A stretch of DNA of 64,000 bases from NCBI GenBank assembly GCA_017416155.1, contig JAFQDE010000021.1:93843-157842 (forward strand), written 5' to 3'. The first letter of the stretch is position 1, and the number at the start of each line of letters is the position of its first letter. Origin of the DNA: Tyzzerella sp. GTDB lineage: Bacteria > Bacillota > Clostridia > Lachnospirales > Lachnospiraceae. The notes below the pieces were generated by a model, which did not search any database, was not told the origin of the DNA, and saw only the letters and a program-made list of their open reading frames with translations. Of the stretch, positions 32,943 to 39,027 are shown piece by piece. Both the position numbers and the translations under genes were made by a program.

Positions 32943-33191
32943 CTACGCACTCATTTCATTTTCTTTCTCTAAATATCTTCTGTAACGAATACTCTTCTTT
33001 GCGCGCTCTGCCTGCATCCAATTGAGGTAACTATACAAAGCCCTGCTTAAAACCATCAGAAGTGCGCCTATTATTGCTGCGCTCATCCACATTTTTTCAC
33101 CTGCTCCGCAATCTGAAGCTCCCGCACTGACGGCAGTCATAAGGAAACCGAGAAATCCGCATCCTATTAATACTTTTTTCAAAATTCTCAT
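32943..33191 (-). CDS. Small phage membrane protein
   Basis: 82 residues from the ATG at 33191 (AAGGGAG upstream), with membrane helices at about 5-25 and 36-57 and a basic C-terminus. The start overlaps the stop of the upstream gene as ATGA. Function unknown. Confidence 0.55.
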   Translation of the reverse strand: MRILKKVLIGCGFLGFLMTAVSAGASDCGAGEKMWMSAAIIGALLMVLSRALYSYLNWMQAERAKKSIRYRRYLEKENEMSA

Positions 33192-33523
33192 TCTGTACTC
33201 CCTTCTGCAGCATCCAATCTTCTTTGCCACAAATCCGTCATAGCCTGATAATGATTTACTTCTTTTCTTGCATGCTCTGTAAGTAATTTTCTTGCCAGTT
33301 GTAAATCCGGCTCTTTTAGAATGACTATCGGTCTTTCTCTTCTTCCGGAAAGTCTCCCAATATCACTTTGCATTAAAAAGCTACCTACAGCCGAATGAAA
33401 GAAGTTGCCGTTTGCAGGACGTATAAGCCCATTTCTAATCTCTGCCGCTTTCGATTCAACTACTAATACCGATGCGCCTTCTTGCGGTGTGTCCAGTATG
33501 TAAAAATACAGCATCATGCCCAT
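33188..33523 (-). CDS. Hypothetical phage protein
   Basis: Protein of 111 residues: an N-terminal beta part (L-Y-F-Y-I-L-D-T-P-Q-E-G-A) and a helical C-terminal half. Overlaps both neighbours. It has the look of proteins found next to excisionase-like genes in early operons, but no family was recognised. Confidence 0.5.
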   Translation of the reverse strand: MGMMLYFYILDTPQEGASVLVVESKAAEIRNGLIRPANGNFFHSAVGSFLMQSDIGRLSGRRERPIVILKEPDLQLARKLLTEHARKEVNHYQAMTDLWQRRLDAAEGSTE

Positions 33524-33798
33524 CTCACTCCTCTCTTATCCAGATACCGTTCCACCTCAGTCATATCAAATGGTGGTACGTACTTCTTTAGATTCTTGTC
33601 AGCTAAATGCTTCCAGTATTTTTCGTAATCTGCAAATACCGGAATACTGATTAAGTTATCCAGGATAGCATAATCGTTATAGCGCTTTCCTATTTCTTCT
33701 TGAATTCCTTCTACTCGTCTGTAGACGGTGTGTGTGGAGATGCCGAATATCTTTGCTATCTCCGCTTTGTTTGCATACATTTGTTTAGGTCTTCTCAT
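33514..33798 (-). CDS. Excisionase-like / HTH phage DNA-binding protein
   Basis: Protein of 94 residues with a winged-helix-type N-terminus (N-K-A-E-I-A-K-I-F-G-I-S-T-H-T-V-Y-R-R) at about 10-28, then an amphipathic region ending V-R-W-A. Strong AAGGAGG site. Such proteins may act as excisionase or regulate early genes. Confidence 0.6.
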   Translation of the reverse strand: MRRPKQMYANKAEIAKIFGISTHTVYRRVEGIQEEIGKRYNDYAILDNLISIPVFADYEKYWKHLADKNLKKYVPPFDMTEVERYLDKRGVRWA

Positions 33799-33890
33799 TT
33801 CTTCTTTTCCTCCTTTTTATCAAAATCTATGCGGATACCTCGCCGTTCTAATGCGCAGGCTCTGTAGTTTTTACAATCTTTACAGGTCAT
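33795..33890 (-). CDS. 31-residue Cys-rich phage peptide
   Basis: M-T-C-K-D-C-K-N-Y-R-A-C, then a charged Lys/Glu tail. Its TGA overlaps the ATG of the HTH gene (ATGA), so it may serve as a coupled leader. AAGGGA lies 11 bases upstream. It is the first leftward gene after the promoter block at 33904. Confidence 0.5.
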   Translation of the reverse strand: MTCKDCKNYRACALERRGIRIDFDKKEEKKK

Positions 33891-33903
33891 CTTTTCAATT
33901 CCC

Positions 33904-33938
33904 TTCTATTTGCTTATTTTGATTTGTTTTGATATAAT
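33904..33938 (+). promoter_or_regulatory. Rightward promoter, copy 1 of a 35-bp repeat
   Basis: TTGCTT at 33910-33915, 17-nt spacer, TATAAT at 33933-33938. The whole block is repeated at 34548-34582 with a single mismatch. It lies between a leftward gene and the rightward DUF2188 gene, so it may also hold an operator. Confidence 0.65.
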
Positions 33939-33995
33939 TTTTACTGTCTCAATGTACGGTCACACACATTACTCAAGAGAAAGGTGGTGAACGTA

Positions 33996-34226
33996 ATGGG
34001 CAAAAATCAGTGGGTATCTCCTTGTGGTGACAAATGGGGCGTTCATGGCGAAGGCAATTCCAGAGACACAAAGCAATTTGAAAGAAAATCAGATGCTATT
34101 GATTACGCTAAAGGCATTGCCAAAAGACAACAATCCGAATTAATTATCCAAAAACAGAATGGCCAGATTCAGTCAAAGGATAGTTACGGAAACGACCCTT
34201 GTCCTCCAAGAGATAGAGAACACTAA
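33996..34226 (+). CDS. DUF2188 family protein
   Basis: About 76 residues. W-V-S-P-x-G-D-K-W-G-V near the start, then F-E-R-K-S-D-A-I-D-Y-A-K-G-I-A-K, and a C-terminal Y-G-N-D-P-C-P-P-R-D match the DUF2188 pattern. Function unknown. I prefer the ATG at 33996 because AAGGTGG lies about eight bases upstream; in-frame GTG codons lie within that site. It is transcribed against the surrounding operon from its own promoter, as expected of a lysogenically expressed moron. Confidence 0.75.
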   Translation: MGKNQWVSPCGDKWGVHGEGNSRDTKQFERKSDAIDYAKGIAKRQQSELIIQKQNGQIQSKDSYGNDPCPPRDREH

Positions 34227-34363
34227 TCGTATGTCGGAGTCATTCTGACTCTATAGCCATCTGCCGGGGTTATATCATCTGCTGTAATCTCGGCAATGGT
34301 TACTGGGTTTTCTTCGTCTGTTTCTACTACAATCTTTGTATAATCTTTCAATGTTCCACACAT
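34223..34363 (-). CDS. 46-residue hypothetical phage protein
   Basis: M-C-G-T-L-K-D-Y-T-K-I-V-V, then a beta-like stretch ending V-R-M-T-P-T-Y-D. Overlaps the end of the convergent DUF2188 gene by four bases. The ribosome site (AAGGGAG) is somewhat distant at 12 bases. It follows the 54-residue gene in a two-gene leftward unit. Confidence 0.45.
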   Translation of the reverse strand: MCGTLKDYTKIVVETDEENPVTIAEITADDITPADGYRVRMTPTYD

Positions 34364-34369
34364 TCTCTA

Positions 34370-34534
34370 TTACGCTCCCTTCGCTTCTGGTTCTTCTACT
34401 GTTGATTGACGGTCCATAGCATCTCTTGCTTTTAATACTTCTGAGCTACTTTGCATAATTCTTAGACTCTCTTCGTTGAGGTCTTTTAGATTGGCTACTG
34501 TAGCTTCAATCATTCTTCTGCTTTCTTCTGACAT
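34370..34534 (-). CDS. 54-residue hypothetical phage protein
   Basis: M-S-E-E-S-R-R-M-I-E-A, a single amphipathic helix followed by a charged tail. Very good site (AAAGGAGG) that abuts the second copy of the 35-bp promoter repeat. Function unknown. Confidence 0.5.
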   Translation of the reverse strand: MSEESRRMIEATVANLKDLNEESLRIMQSSSEVLKARDAMDRQSTVEEPEAKGA

Positions 34535-34547
34535 GTTGTTACCTCCT

Positions 34548-34582
34548 TTCTATTTGCTTATTTTTATTTGTTTTGATATAAT
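34548..34582 (+). promoter_or_regulatory. Rightward promoter, copy 2 of a 35-bp repeat
   Basis: TTGCTT at 34554-34559, 17-nt spacer, TATAAT at 34577-34582, 34 of 35 bases identical to 33904-33938. It drives the DUF4393 gene. The shared sequence suggests common control of both rightward genes. Confidence 0.68.
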
Positions 34583-34614
34583 CTTCCTTACTAAAGATGA
34601 AAGGAACGATTATT

Positions 34615-35406
34615 ATGTTAAACGAAAATACAACCAACATTTCTTTAATCAATTTGCCTGAACTTCCTGATTCCGTAGATAACGCTTTGCAAAACCTTAC
34701 TGATGCCCCTTCGAAAAACGCCGGACAAACTTTTGGAGATCTTTGGTTTCTCGTTTTTGGCGGAATCACTCAGGCTGCCAACAAAAAACGCTTAAAGTAT
34801 GCTCGCGATTTGGAAGTTTATAATCAAGAATTAACTTCTGCAATTGAACAAATTCCTGCAGATAATAAAATCGAGCCATCAATACAAACTACAGCTCAAG
34901 CTCTTGAAAACTCTAAATACTGCATTTCAGAACCAGAATTACGAAAGATGTTTGTGAATCTCATTAGTAATTCTATGGACGGACGAGTATCAGATGCTGT
35001 GCACCCTTCGTTTCCTGAAATCATCAAACAAATGTCGCCTGTTGATGCAAAAATAATTAGTACTTTTAAACAAAAGTCGAATCAGCCTATTGTGAACTAC
35101 AATTTGTCAACTCTTTCAACGACTAGACCACTCGAAAAATATATATTTTTCGACACAAACGGCACACACTCTTATCTTTATGCCACCTCAATTTCTTCAT
35201 TAGAACGTCTTGGGCTCTTGTCTGTTGATTTTATGAACAAATTGACTGATTCTTCTTCGTATAACGTTTTTTCAAAATGGGCCTATTACGAACATCTGAA
35301 GAAACAATTTGAAAACGATAATTCTGATGATTATATTGAAATTGAACAGGGTGTTTGTTCTCTTACTCCTCTTGGTCAGATATTTGTTTCCGTTTGTGTA
35401 TCTTAA
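34615..35406 (+). CDS. DUF4393 / Abi-alpha family protein
   Basis: Protein of 263 residues. Early region W-F-L-V-F-G-G-I-T; then S-I-Q-T-T-A-Q-A-L-E-N-S-K-Y-C-I, E-L-R-K-M-F-V-N-L-I, S-M-D-G-R-V-S-D, and H-P-S-F-P-E-I-I-K-Q-M-S-P-V-D-A, the core of DUF4393. The C-terminal half ends in a short L-T-P-L-G block. The family includes proteins named Abi-alpha, linked to abortive infection. Carried rightward with its own promoter between repressor and early genes, it is a good candidate for superinfection exclusion by the lysogen; that role is inferred. Confidence 0.78.
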   Translation: MLNENTTNISLINLPELPDSVDNALQNLTDAPSKNAGQTFGDLWFLVFGGITQAANKKRLKYARDLEVYNQELTSAIEQIPADNKIEPSIQTTAQALENSKYCISEPELRKMFVNLISNSMDGRVSDAVHPSFPEIIKQMSPVDAKIISTFKQKSNQPIVNYNLSTLSTTRPLEKYIFFDTNGTHSYLYATSISSLERLGLLSVDFMNKLTDSSSYNVFSKWAYYEHLKKQFENDNSDDYIEIEQGVCSLTPLGQIFVSVCVS

Positions 35407-35551
35407 TTTTTGTATCTTCAACAAAATCCTTTGTTTTTTCACAAACATCTGTCACATAGCCATCTACTATCTTGAAATAGTGGGTGGCTAATATTTTTGT
35501 CGTAATCACCGATGCCACTATAGAGCACGTGATACAAATTATAATCCACAC
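35363..35551 (-). CDS. Small membrane-anchored phage protein
   Basis: About 62 residues with an N-terminal membrane helix and a charged C-terminus (V-E-D-T-K-I-K-I-H-K-R-K). The GTG at 35551 has GAGGTG six bases upstream; the GTG at 35560 would lie within that site. It is the first gene after the consensus leftward promoter at 35595-35623. Its end overlaps the convergent DUF4393 gene by 44 nt. Confidence 0.5.
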   Translation of the reverse strand: MWIIICITCSIVASVITTKILATHYFKIVDGYVTDVCEKTKDFVEDTKIKIHKRKQISDQEE

Positions 35552-35594
35552 TGTTCTCACCTCACTTTGCGGTCGTTTTGTTCTTTATGCCATC

Positions 35595-35623
35595 ATTATA
35601 GTCGGCTTAAAGAACCTTGTCAA
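35595..35623 (-). promoter_or_regulatory. Consensus leftward early promoter
   Basis: TTGACA at 35618-35623, exactly 17 nt, TATAAT at 35595-35600. The spacer carries a repressor half-site (GTTCTTTAAGCCGAC on the minus strand), so binding there would block initiation. Confidence 0.82.
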
Positions 35624-35647
35624 CACTTTTTTGTTCTGATTGCCGAC
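35601..35647. promoter_or_regulatory. Phage operator: 15-base inverted repeat
   Basis: GTCGGC-ttaa-AGAAC (35601-35615) and GTTCT-gatt-GCCGAC (35633-35647), eleven of fifteen positions paired, 17 bp apart. A third partial copy, GTTCTTTATGCC, starts at 35580. Likely sites for the repressor at 35710. Confidence 0.7.
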
Positions 35648-35654
35648 TTTTTTA

Positions 35655-35683
35655 TTTACAAATTGTTTTTCATGTGTTATATT
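35655..35683 (+). promoter_or_regulatory. Repressor promoter
   Basis: TTTACA at 35655-35660, 17-nt spacer, TATATT at 35678-35683, about 27 bp before the repressor ATG and directed to it. Confidence 0.7.
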
Positions 35684-35709
35684 GGTTGCAAGACGAGGAG
35701 GTGATGAAA

Positions 35710-36117
35710 ATGTCAAACATCAACGAGCGATTCAAAGAATTGAGAATTGCATGTGAAAAAAGTCAGGAAGATTTCGGCAAAGTCTTAGGTCTTACGAAAT
35801 CCGGTATTAGTGATATTGAACGTGGAAAACGAAATGTCACGGAACAGCATTTAATCATGCTTTCTAATTGGAGAGAAAAAAGAGTAAATATTGAATGGCT
35901 CAAAACAGGCGAAGGAGATATGTTCTTGGAGTTGCCGGAAGAAGATGAAGTTGCGGCGTATGTGTCTGAATTATTAGAAGACGACGGAACTAATCCTCTG
36001 TATGGACTGATAAAAGAAATTATGCATACATACAGTCAGTTATCTCCGAAGTCTCAGGCAGTGTTATGTGAGTTTAGTGAAAAACTAGCAAAAAACCTCA
36101 AAGAAAAAGAAGGCTAA
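35710..36117 (+). CDS. CI-like prophage repressor (XRE family)
   Basis: About 135 residues from the ATG at 35710, which has AGGAGGTG upstream; an in-frame longer reading would run through the promoter. N-terminal helix-turn-helix: F-G-K-V-L-G-L-T-K-S-G-I-S-D-I-E-R-G-K-R. Then W-L-K-T-G-E-G-D-M-F, typical of Firmicutes phage repressors, and a helical C-terminus without the Ser/Lys peptidase pair of LexA-like repressors, so induction would need another route. It probably binds the inverted repeats at 35580-35647 and shuts the leftward promoter. Confidence 0.85.
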   Translation: MSNINERFKELRIACEKSQEDFGKVLGLTKSGISDIERGKRNVTEQHLIMLSNWREKRVNIEWLKTGEGDMFLELPEEDEVAAYVSELLEDDGTNPLYGLIKEIMHTYSQLSPKSQAVLCEFSEKLAKNLKEKEG

Positions 36118-36236
36118 CGCCTTCCCTTCCTTTCCAGATGTTTTTTCACAAGTGTATAGATTTGTTTTAAAAACAAATTGTCTGATTCGTCAAAACTCTG
36201 GAACATTTGAATAATTAGTTTTTTGTAATCTTCCAT
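36114..36236 (-). CDS. 40-residue phage protein convergent with the repressor
   Basis: M-E-D-Y-K-K-L-I-I-Q-M-F, then D-N-L-F-L-K-Q-I-Y-T-L-V-K-K-H-L-E-R-K-G. I recognise this helical pattern from small proteins beside XRE regulators in many Firmicutes. It overlaps the repressor end by four bases. A GTG two codons upstream is an alternative start with GGGGG nearby. Promoter at 36291-36319. Confidence 0.6.
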   Translation of the reverse strand: MEDYKKLIIQMFQSFDESDNLFLKQIYTLVKKHLERKGRR

Positions 36237-36271
36237 TCTCACAATATGTACACCCCCGTCATCGTGGTACT

Positions 36272-36319
36272 TTGACTTAACTTTGAGTCAATCATACTAC
36301 AGTTTGTTTGAAATAGCAA
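36272..36319 (-). promoter_or_regulatory. Leftward promoter with downstream inverted repeat
   Basis: TTGCTA at 36314-36319, 17-nt spacer, TATGAT at 36291-36296. Immediately downstream lies TTGACT-taactttg-AGTCAA (36272-36291), a possible operator overlapping the start point. Confidence 0.6.
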
Positions 36320-36321
36320 GA

Positions 36322-36363
36322 AAAAGTCGAACAAATGTTCTTTTTAACATTTGTAAGACTTTT
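36322..36363. terminator. Long inverted repeat, bidirectional terminator or operator
   Basis: AAAAGTC-ga-ACAAATGTT, six-base loop, AACATTTGT-aa-GACTTTT. Flanking A and T runs would allow termination both ways. It lies upstream of the promoter at 36314 and could insulate it from the XRE gene. Confidence 0.55.
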
Positions 36364-36411
36364 ACTATATGGACACGCAATGATTTTTATTCTTATGCAT
36401 GCAGGGTGATT

Positions 36412-36429
36412 TGTCCGAGTTCTCGGACA
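36412..36429. repeat. 18-bp perfect palindrome after the second XRE gene
   Basis: TGTCCGAG-TT-CTCGGACA, just beyond the stop of the 65-residue XRE gene. No T-run follows, so a protein-binding site is as likely as an RNA hairpin. Confidence 0.45.
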
Positions 36430-36430
36430 C

Positions 36431-36628
36431 TTATTGAAATGGAGACTCATATAATTCTGTAATACGGACTTTTAGTCCTGCTGCCAGTTGCTCCATAGTA
36501 TCCATTCTCGGAATGGTTCTTCCGGACATAATATCTGCTATTGTAGATTTGGGAAGTCCGGTCATGATGGCAACCTGGCGTATTGTTAATCCCTTTTTAT
36601 ACATTATTTCGTTAAGTAATATTTTCAT
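36431..36628 (-). CDS. Second XRE-family regulator
   Basis: About 65 residues, hardly more than the DNA-binding domain: M-K-I-L-L-N-E-I-M, then L-T-I-R-Q-V-A-I-M-T-G-L-P-K-S-T-I-A-D-I and L-K-V-R-I-T-E-L-Y. No clear ribosome site precedes the ATG at 36628, so translation may be weak or leaderless. It may act as a Cro-like partner of the repressor or regulate the neighbouring membrane gene. Confidence 0.7.
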   Translation of the reverse strand: MKILLNEIMYKKGLTIRQVAIMTGLPKSTIADIMSGRTIPRMDTMEQLAAGLKVRITELYESPFQ

Positions 36629-36712
36629 AATACATTTACTGTACGATAACAATGTTTAAAATACTACTGGAAATAAATACCGAGGTCTCAATGTAAGGTA
36701 GAAAGGGTAGAT

Positions 36713-37471
36713 ATGGATTTATTTATAACTTTTGCAATCTCATTAGTGATTACTATGTTCTTTTATTTACTTGTTCCTGTGATTGTTATAATACGCAATA
36801 AGCAATATCCTATAAAGACACTAAAAAGAATTGCAATTATTAATGGTATTGTCGTATGGTTTTTATTTCAATTTATTGCACTTGCATCTGGTGAAGAAGT
36901 TTCAAATGGTAGCGCGGCTTTTCTTTGGTCTTATGTTGGATATTGGCTCATGAAAAAGAAATGTTTGTCAGGTAATAAAACAATAGTGCCTTCTGAGATG
37001 GTGCAAGATGATTCTTTGCCAAACAAAAGATTTCGATTGAAAATAAATCATATAATAATCTTTTCATTGTTTATGATATCAGCAGAATTATTATATTTTA
37101 CTATCGATCAAAAAACCCGTATTAATACATTAAAAGAAGAAATCACAAGCGTAGAAAAAGAATTAGATTTCTGGAAAGAAAAAGCAGCTAAACCCAATTA
37201 CGTTATAAGCTATGAAGTGTCAGAAGTAATAATATCAGCTCAAAGTGCCGCAGGCGTTGGAGACGTTTTTTATTTGCCGGTTTGTAATTTGTCTTATAGA
37301 ATGTTGGATAACAATATTGGTGATACATATAAAGTAAATTATAAAATAAACGGCGACCCTACTTTATATGATTATGACGAAGATTGGTATTGTGTTACAC
37401 TTGACAATGGAAACACAGGCTTTGTTTGGGGCGGACGTAATAATATGTATGTTCGTGAAATACTGAAATAG
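36713..37471 (+). CDS. Accessory membrane protein with extracytoplasmic SH3-like domain
   Basis: Protein of 252 residues: membrane helices at about 4-27, 40-60 and 112-130, a coiled coil near 134-155, then a C-terminal beta domain with a repeated Y-x-V pattern and W-Y-C-V-T-L-D-N-G-N-T-G-F-V-W-G, resembling a bacterial SH3 domain. AAAGGG precedes the ATG. Set between the second XRE gene and the integrase, read rightward and closed by its own terminator, it is a typical lysogenic-conversion position. A surface-exclusion role is possible but not shown. Confidence 0.6.
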   Translation: MDLFITFAISLVITMFFYLLVPVIVIIRNKQYPIKTLKRIAIINGIVVWFLFQFIALASGEEVSNGSAAFLWSYVGYWLMKKKCLSGNKTIVPSEMVQDDSLPNKRFRLKINHIIIFSLFMISAELLYFTIDQKTRINTLKEEITSVEKELDFWKEKAAKPNYVISYEVSEVIISAQSAAGVGDVFYLPVCNLSYRMLDNNIGDTYKVNYKINGDPTLYDYDEDWYCVTLDNGNTGFVWGGRNNMYVREILK

Positions 37472-37593
37472 TTTATACAATCTATACATATCAAAAACCG
37501 CCTCAGTGTTGGAGCACCAAGACGGTTGGAAGGTACTATTCCGAAGAAACAATACCAACAAATGTATGCAAATGTATTGTATCACACTTCGGG

Positions 37594-37636
37594 AACAGCT
37601 TGCAAGGGCGTATTCGCCCCTAGCTGTTATTTTTTA
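37594..37636 (+). terminator. Terminator between the accessory gene and integrase
   Basis: Nested stem: outer AACAGCT / AGCTGTT, inner GGGCG / CGCCC, followed by ATTTTTTAT on the plus strand. It isolates integrase from the upstream gene or acts as an attenuator. Confidence 0.75.
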
Positions 37637-37663
37637 TACCTAAATCACGAAAGGAGAATGATT

Positions 37664-38782
37664 ATGTGGTGTGAAGAACAGAAAAATGGAAAGGTAAAGT
37701 ATGTGGAGCGTTTCATGGATCCAATTACTAATAAGTCCTCGAAGGTATCTGTGACAATGGATAAGGATACGAACGTCAACCGAAAACGTGCTCAGATTGC
37801 TCTGCAGGCGAAGATTGACGAGAAGCTTAAGGATTTGTTTACTCCTGTCAGAAAAGAGAATTTGACACTCTCTGAATTTGCAGAACTCTATCTCTCCTAT
37901 CAGGAGCAAAACCTAAAGAAATCTACGTACACAAGAAACAAGTTTGCCATTCGAAAGATTGTCGGATACTTAGGTGGCGAATCTCTTGTAGATAACCTAA
38001 ACGCACAGTACGTAAAAAACAATCTATACGTTGGTGCAGATAAACCCGGCACAAAAAACGAACGTCTTACACGATTTAAGGCATTGATTCGTTGGGGATA
38101 CCAAGAAGAATTTATTAAGAATGTTGCTTGGTTAGATAAATTGAAACCATTTGAAGACGAAGAAAAGAAACGAAAACTTGAAGAAAAATATTTAGAGTCT
38201 GAAGAGTTAAAACTTGTATTGGATAATATGAAGATTGATAAATGGAAATTTATTGCCGAGTTCGCTGCTCTTTCCGGAATGCGTATCGGTGAGATAATTG
38301 CATTGGAATCTTCAGACCTTGATTTTAAGAACAGAACTATTACCGTGTCAAAAACATATGATTCCAATAATCGCATTACCACCACGCCAAAGACAGGTTA
38401 CTCTGTTCGTGAAATTTTTATGCAAGACCAACTTTATACACTTTGCAAAAAAATAAAAATCTACATGACGCAAGAACAAGTTCATTGTGCGTATCGGACG
38501 AATTTATTTATCAGTGATGAAGATGGTGATCCAATCAATTATTTTTCATACAACAAACATTTGGGTGATGTCACGTTGAGAGTTGTAGGTAAAAAAGCTA
38601 CTTCTCACTTCATGAGACATACACACGTGGCGCTCATGGCGGAGCAAGGTGTTCCGTTAGATGTTATTTCCCGGAGACTTGGACACTCCGACAGCGATAT
38701 AACAAAAGAAATCTATTTTCATGTAACAGAGAAGCTTCGGCAAAAGGATTATGACCGCATAAAAAATATAAAAATAATTTAG
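37664..38782 (+). CDS. int: Prophage tyrosine integrase
   Basis: About 372 residues from the ATG at 37664 (AGGAG seven bases upstream). An N-terminal arm-binding and core-binding region (L-S-E-F-A-E-L-Y-L near 65) is followed by the catalytic domain: R in S-G-M-R-I-G-E-I near 207, Lys in T-P-K-T-G-Y, H-F-M-R-H-T-H near 315-321, L-G-H-S near 339 and the nucleophile Tyr in E-I-Y-F-H-V near 350. It catalyses site-specific recombination at the adjacent tRNA-Leu. All catalytic residues are present. Confidence 0.93.
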   Translation: MWCEEQKNGKVKYVERFMDPITNKSSKVSVTMDKDTNVNRKRAQIALQAKIDEKLKDLFTPVRKENLTLSEFAELYLSYQEQNLKKSTYTRNKFAIRKIVGYLGGESLVDNLNAQYVKNNLYVGADKPGTKNERLTRFKALIRWGYQEEFIKNVAWLDKLKPFEDEEKKRKLEEKYLESEELKLVLDNMKIDKWKFIAEFAALSGMRIGEIIALESSDLDFKNRTITVSKTYDSNNRITTTPKTGYSVREIFMQDQLYTLCKKIKIYMTQEQVHCAYRTNLFISDEDGDPINYFSYNKHLGDVTLRVVGKKATSHFMRHTHVALMAEQGVPLDVISRRLGHSDSDITKEIYFHVTEKLRQKDYDRIKNIKII

Positions 38783-38822
38783 TTTGCCCCTTTTCTGCCC
38801 CTTTTTCATATTTGCGCAAAGT

Positions 38823-38860
38823 AAAAAGTGCCTAGAAACCAATGTTTCTAAGCACTTTTT
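38823..38860. terminator. Bidirectional terminator between integrase and tRNA-Leu
   Basis: AAAAAGTGC-c-TAGAAA, loop, TTTCTA-a-GCACTTTTT: a 16-base stem with one mismatch, A-run and T-run flanks. It ends both integrase and the leftward tRNA transcript. Confidence 0.85.
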
Positions 38861-38873
38861 AAATTTTGTTTAA

Positions 38874-38956
38874 TGCGGATGGTGGGACTTGAACCCACAC
38901 GAGGTCGCCCCCGCAAGATTTTGAGTCTTGTGCGTCTGCCATTCCGCCACATCCGC
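38874..38956 (-). tRNA. tRNA-Leu (anticodon CAA)
   Basis: An 83-nt class II tRNA. Acceptor GCGGATG pairs with CATCCGC; the anticodon stem CAAGA/TCTTG encloses CTCAAAA with anticodon CAA at 38921-38923; long variable arm; T-arm GTGGGTTCAAGTCCCAC. The CCA end is not encoded. Its 3' end faces the prophage, making it the probable integration site. Confidence 0.95.
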
Positions 38957-38991
38957 TCGCGCTTGTCACGTTTGTGTCAAGCGACTTGATT

Positions 38992-39020
38992 ATAATAACC
39001 TATAATCAGGTTAATGTCAA
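38992..39020 (-). promoter_or_regulatory. tRNA-Leu promoter
   Basis: TTGACA at 39015-39020, 17-nt spacer, TATTAT at 38992-38997, about 36 bp upstream of the tRNA 5' end. Confidence 0.75.
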
Positions 39021-39027
39021 CTGTTTT

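Noticed and set aside
37490-37525. Imperfect hairpin around the CAGTGTTGGAGCACC region after the accessory membrane gene
   Set aside because: The stem is interrupted and the T-run lies only on the minus strand; the clear terminator at 37594-37636 explains transcript ending better.
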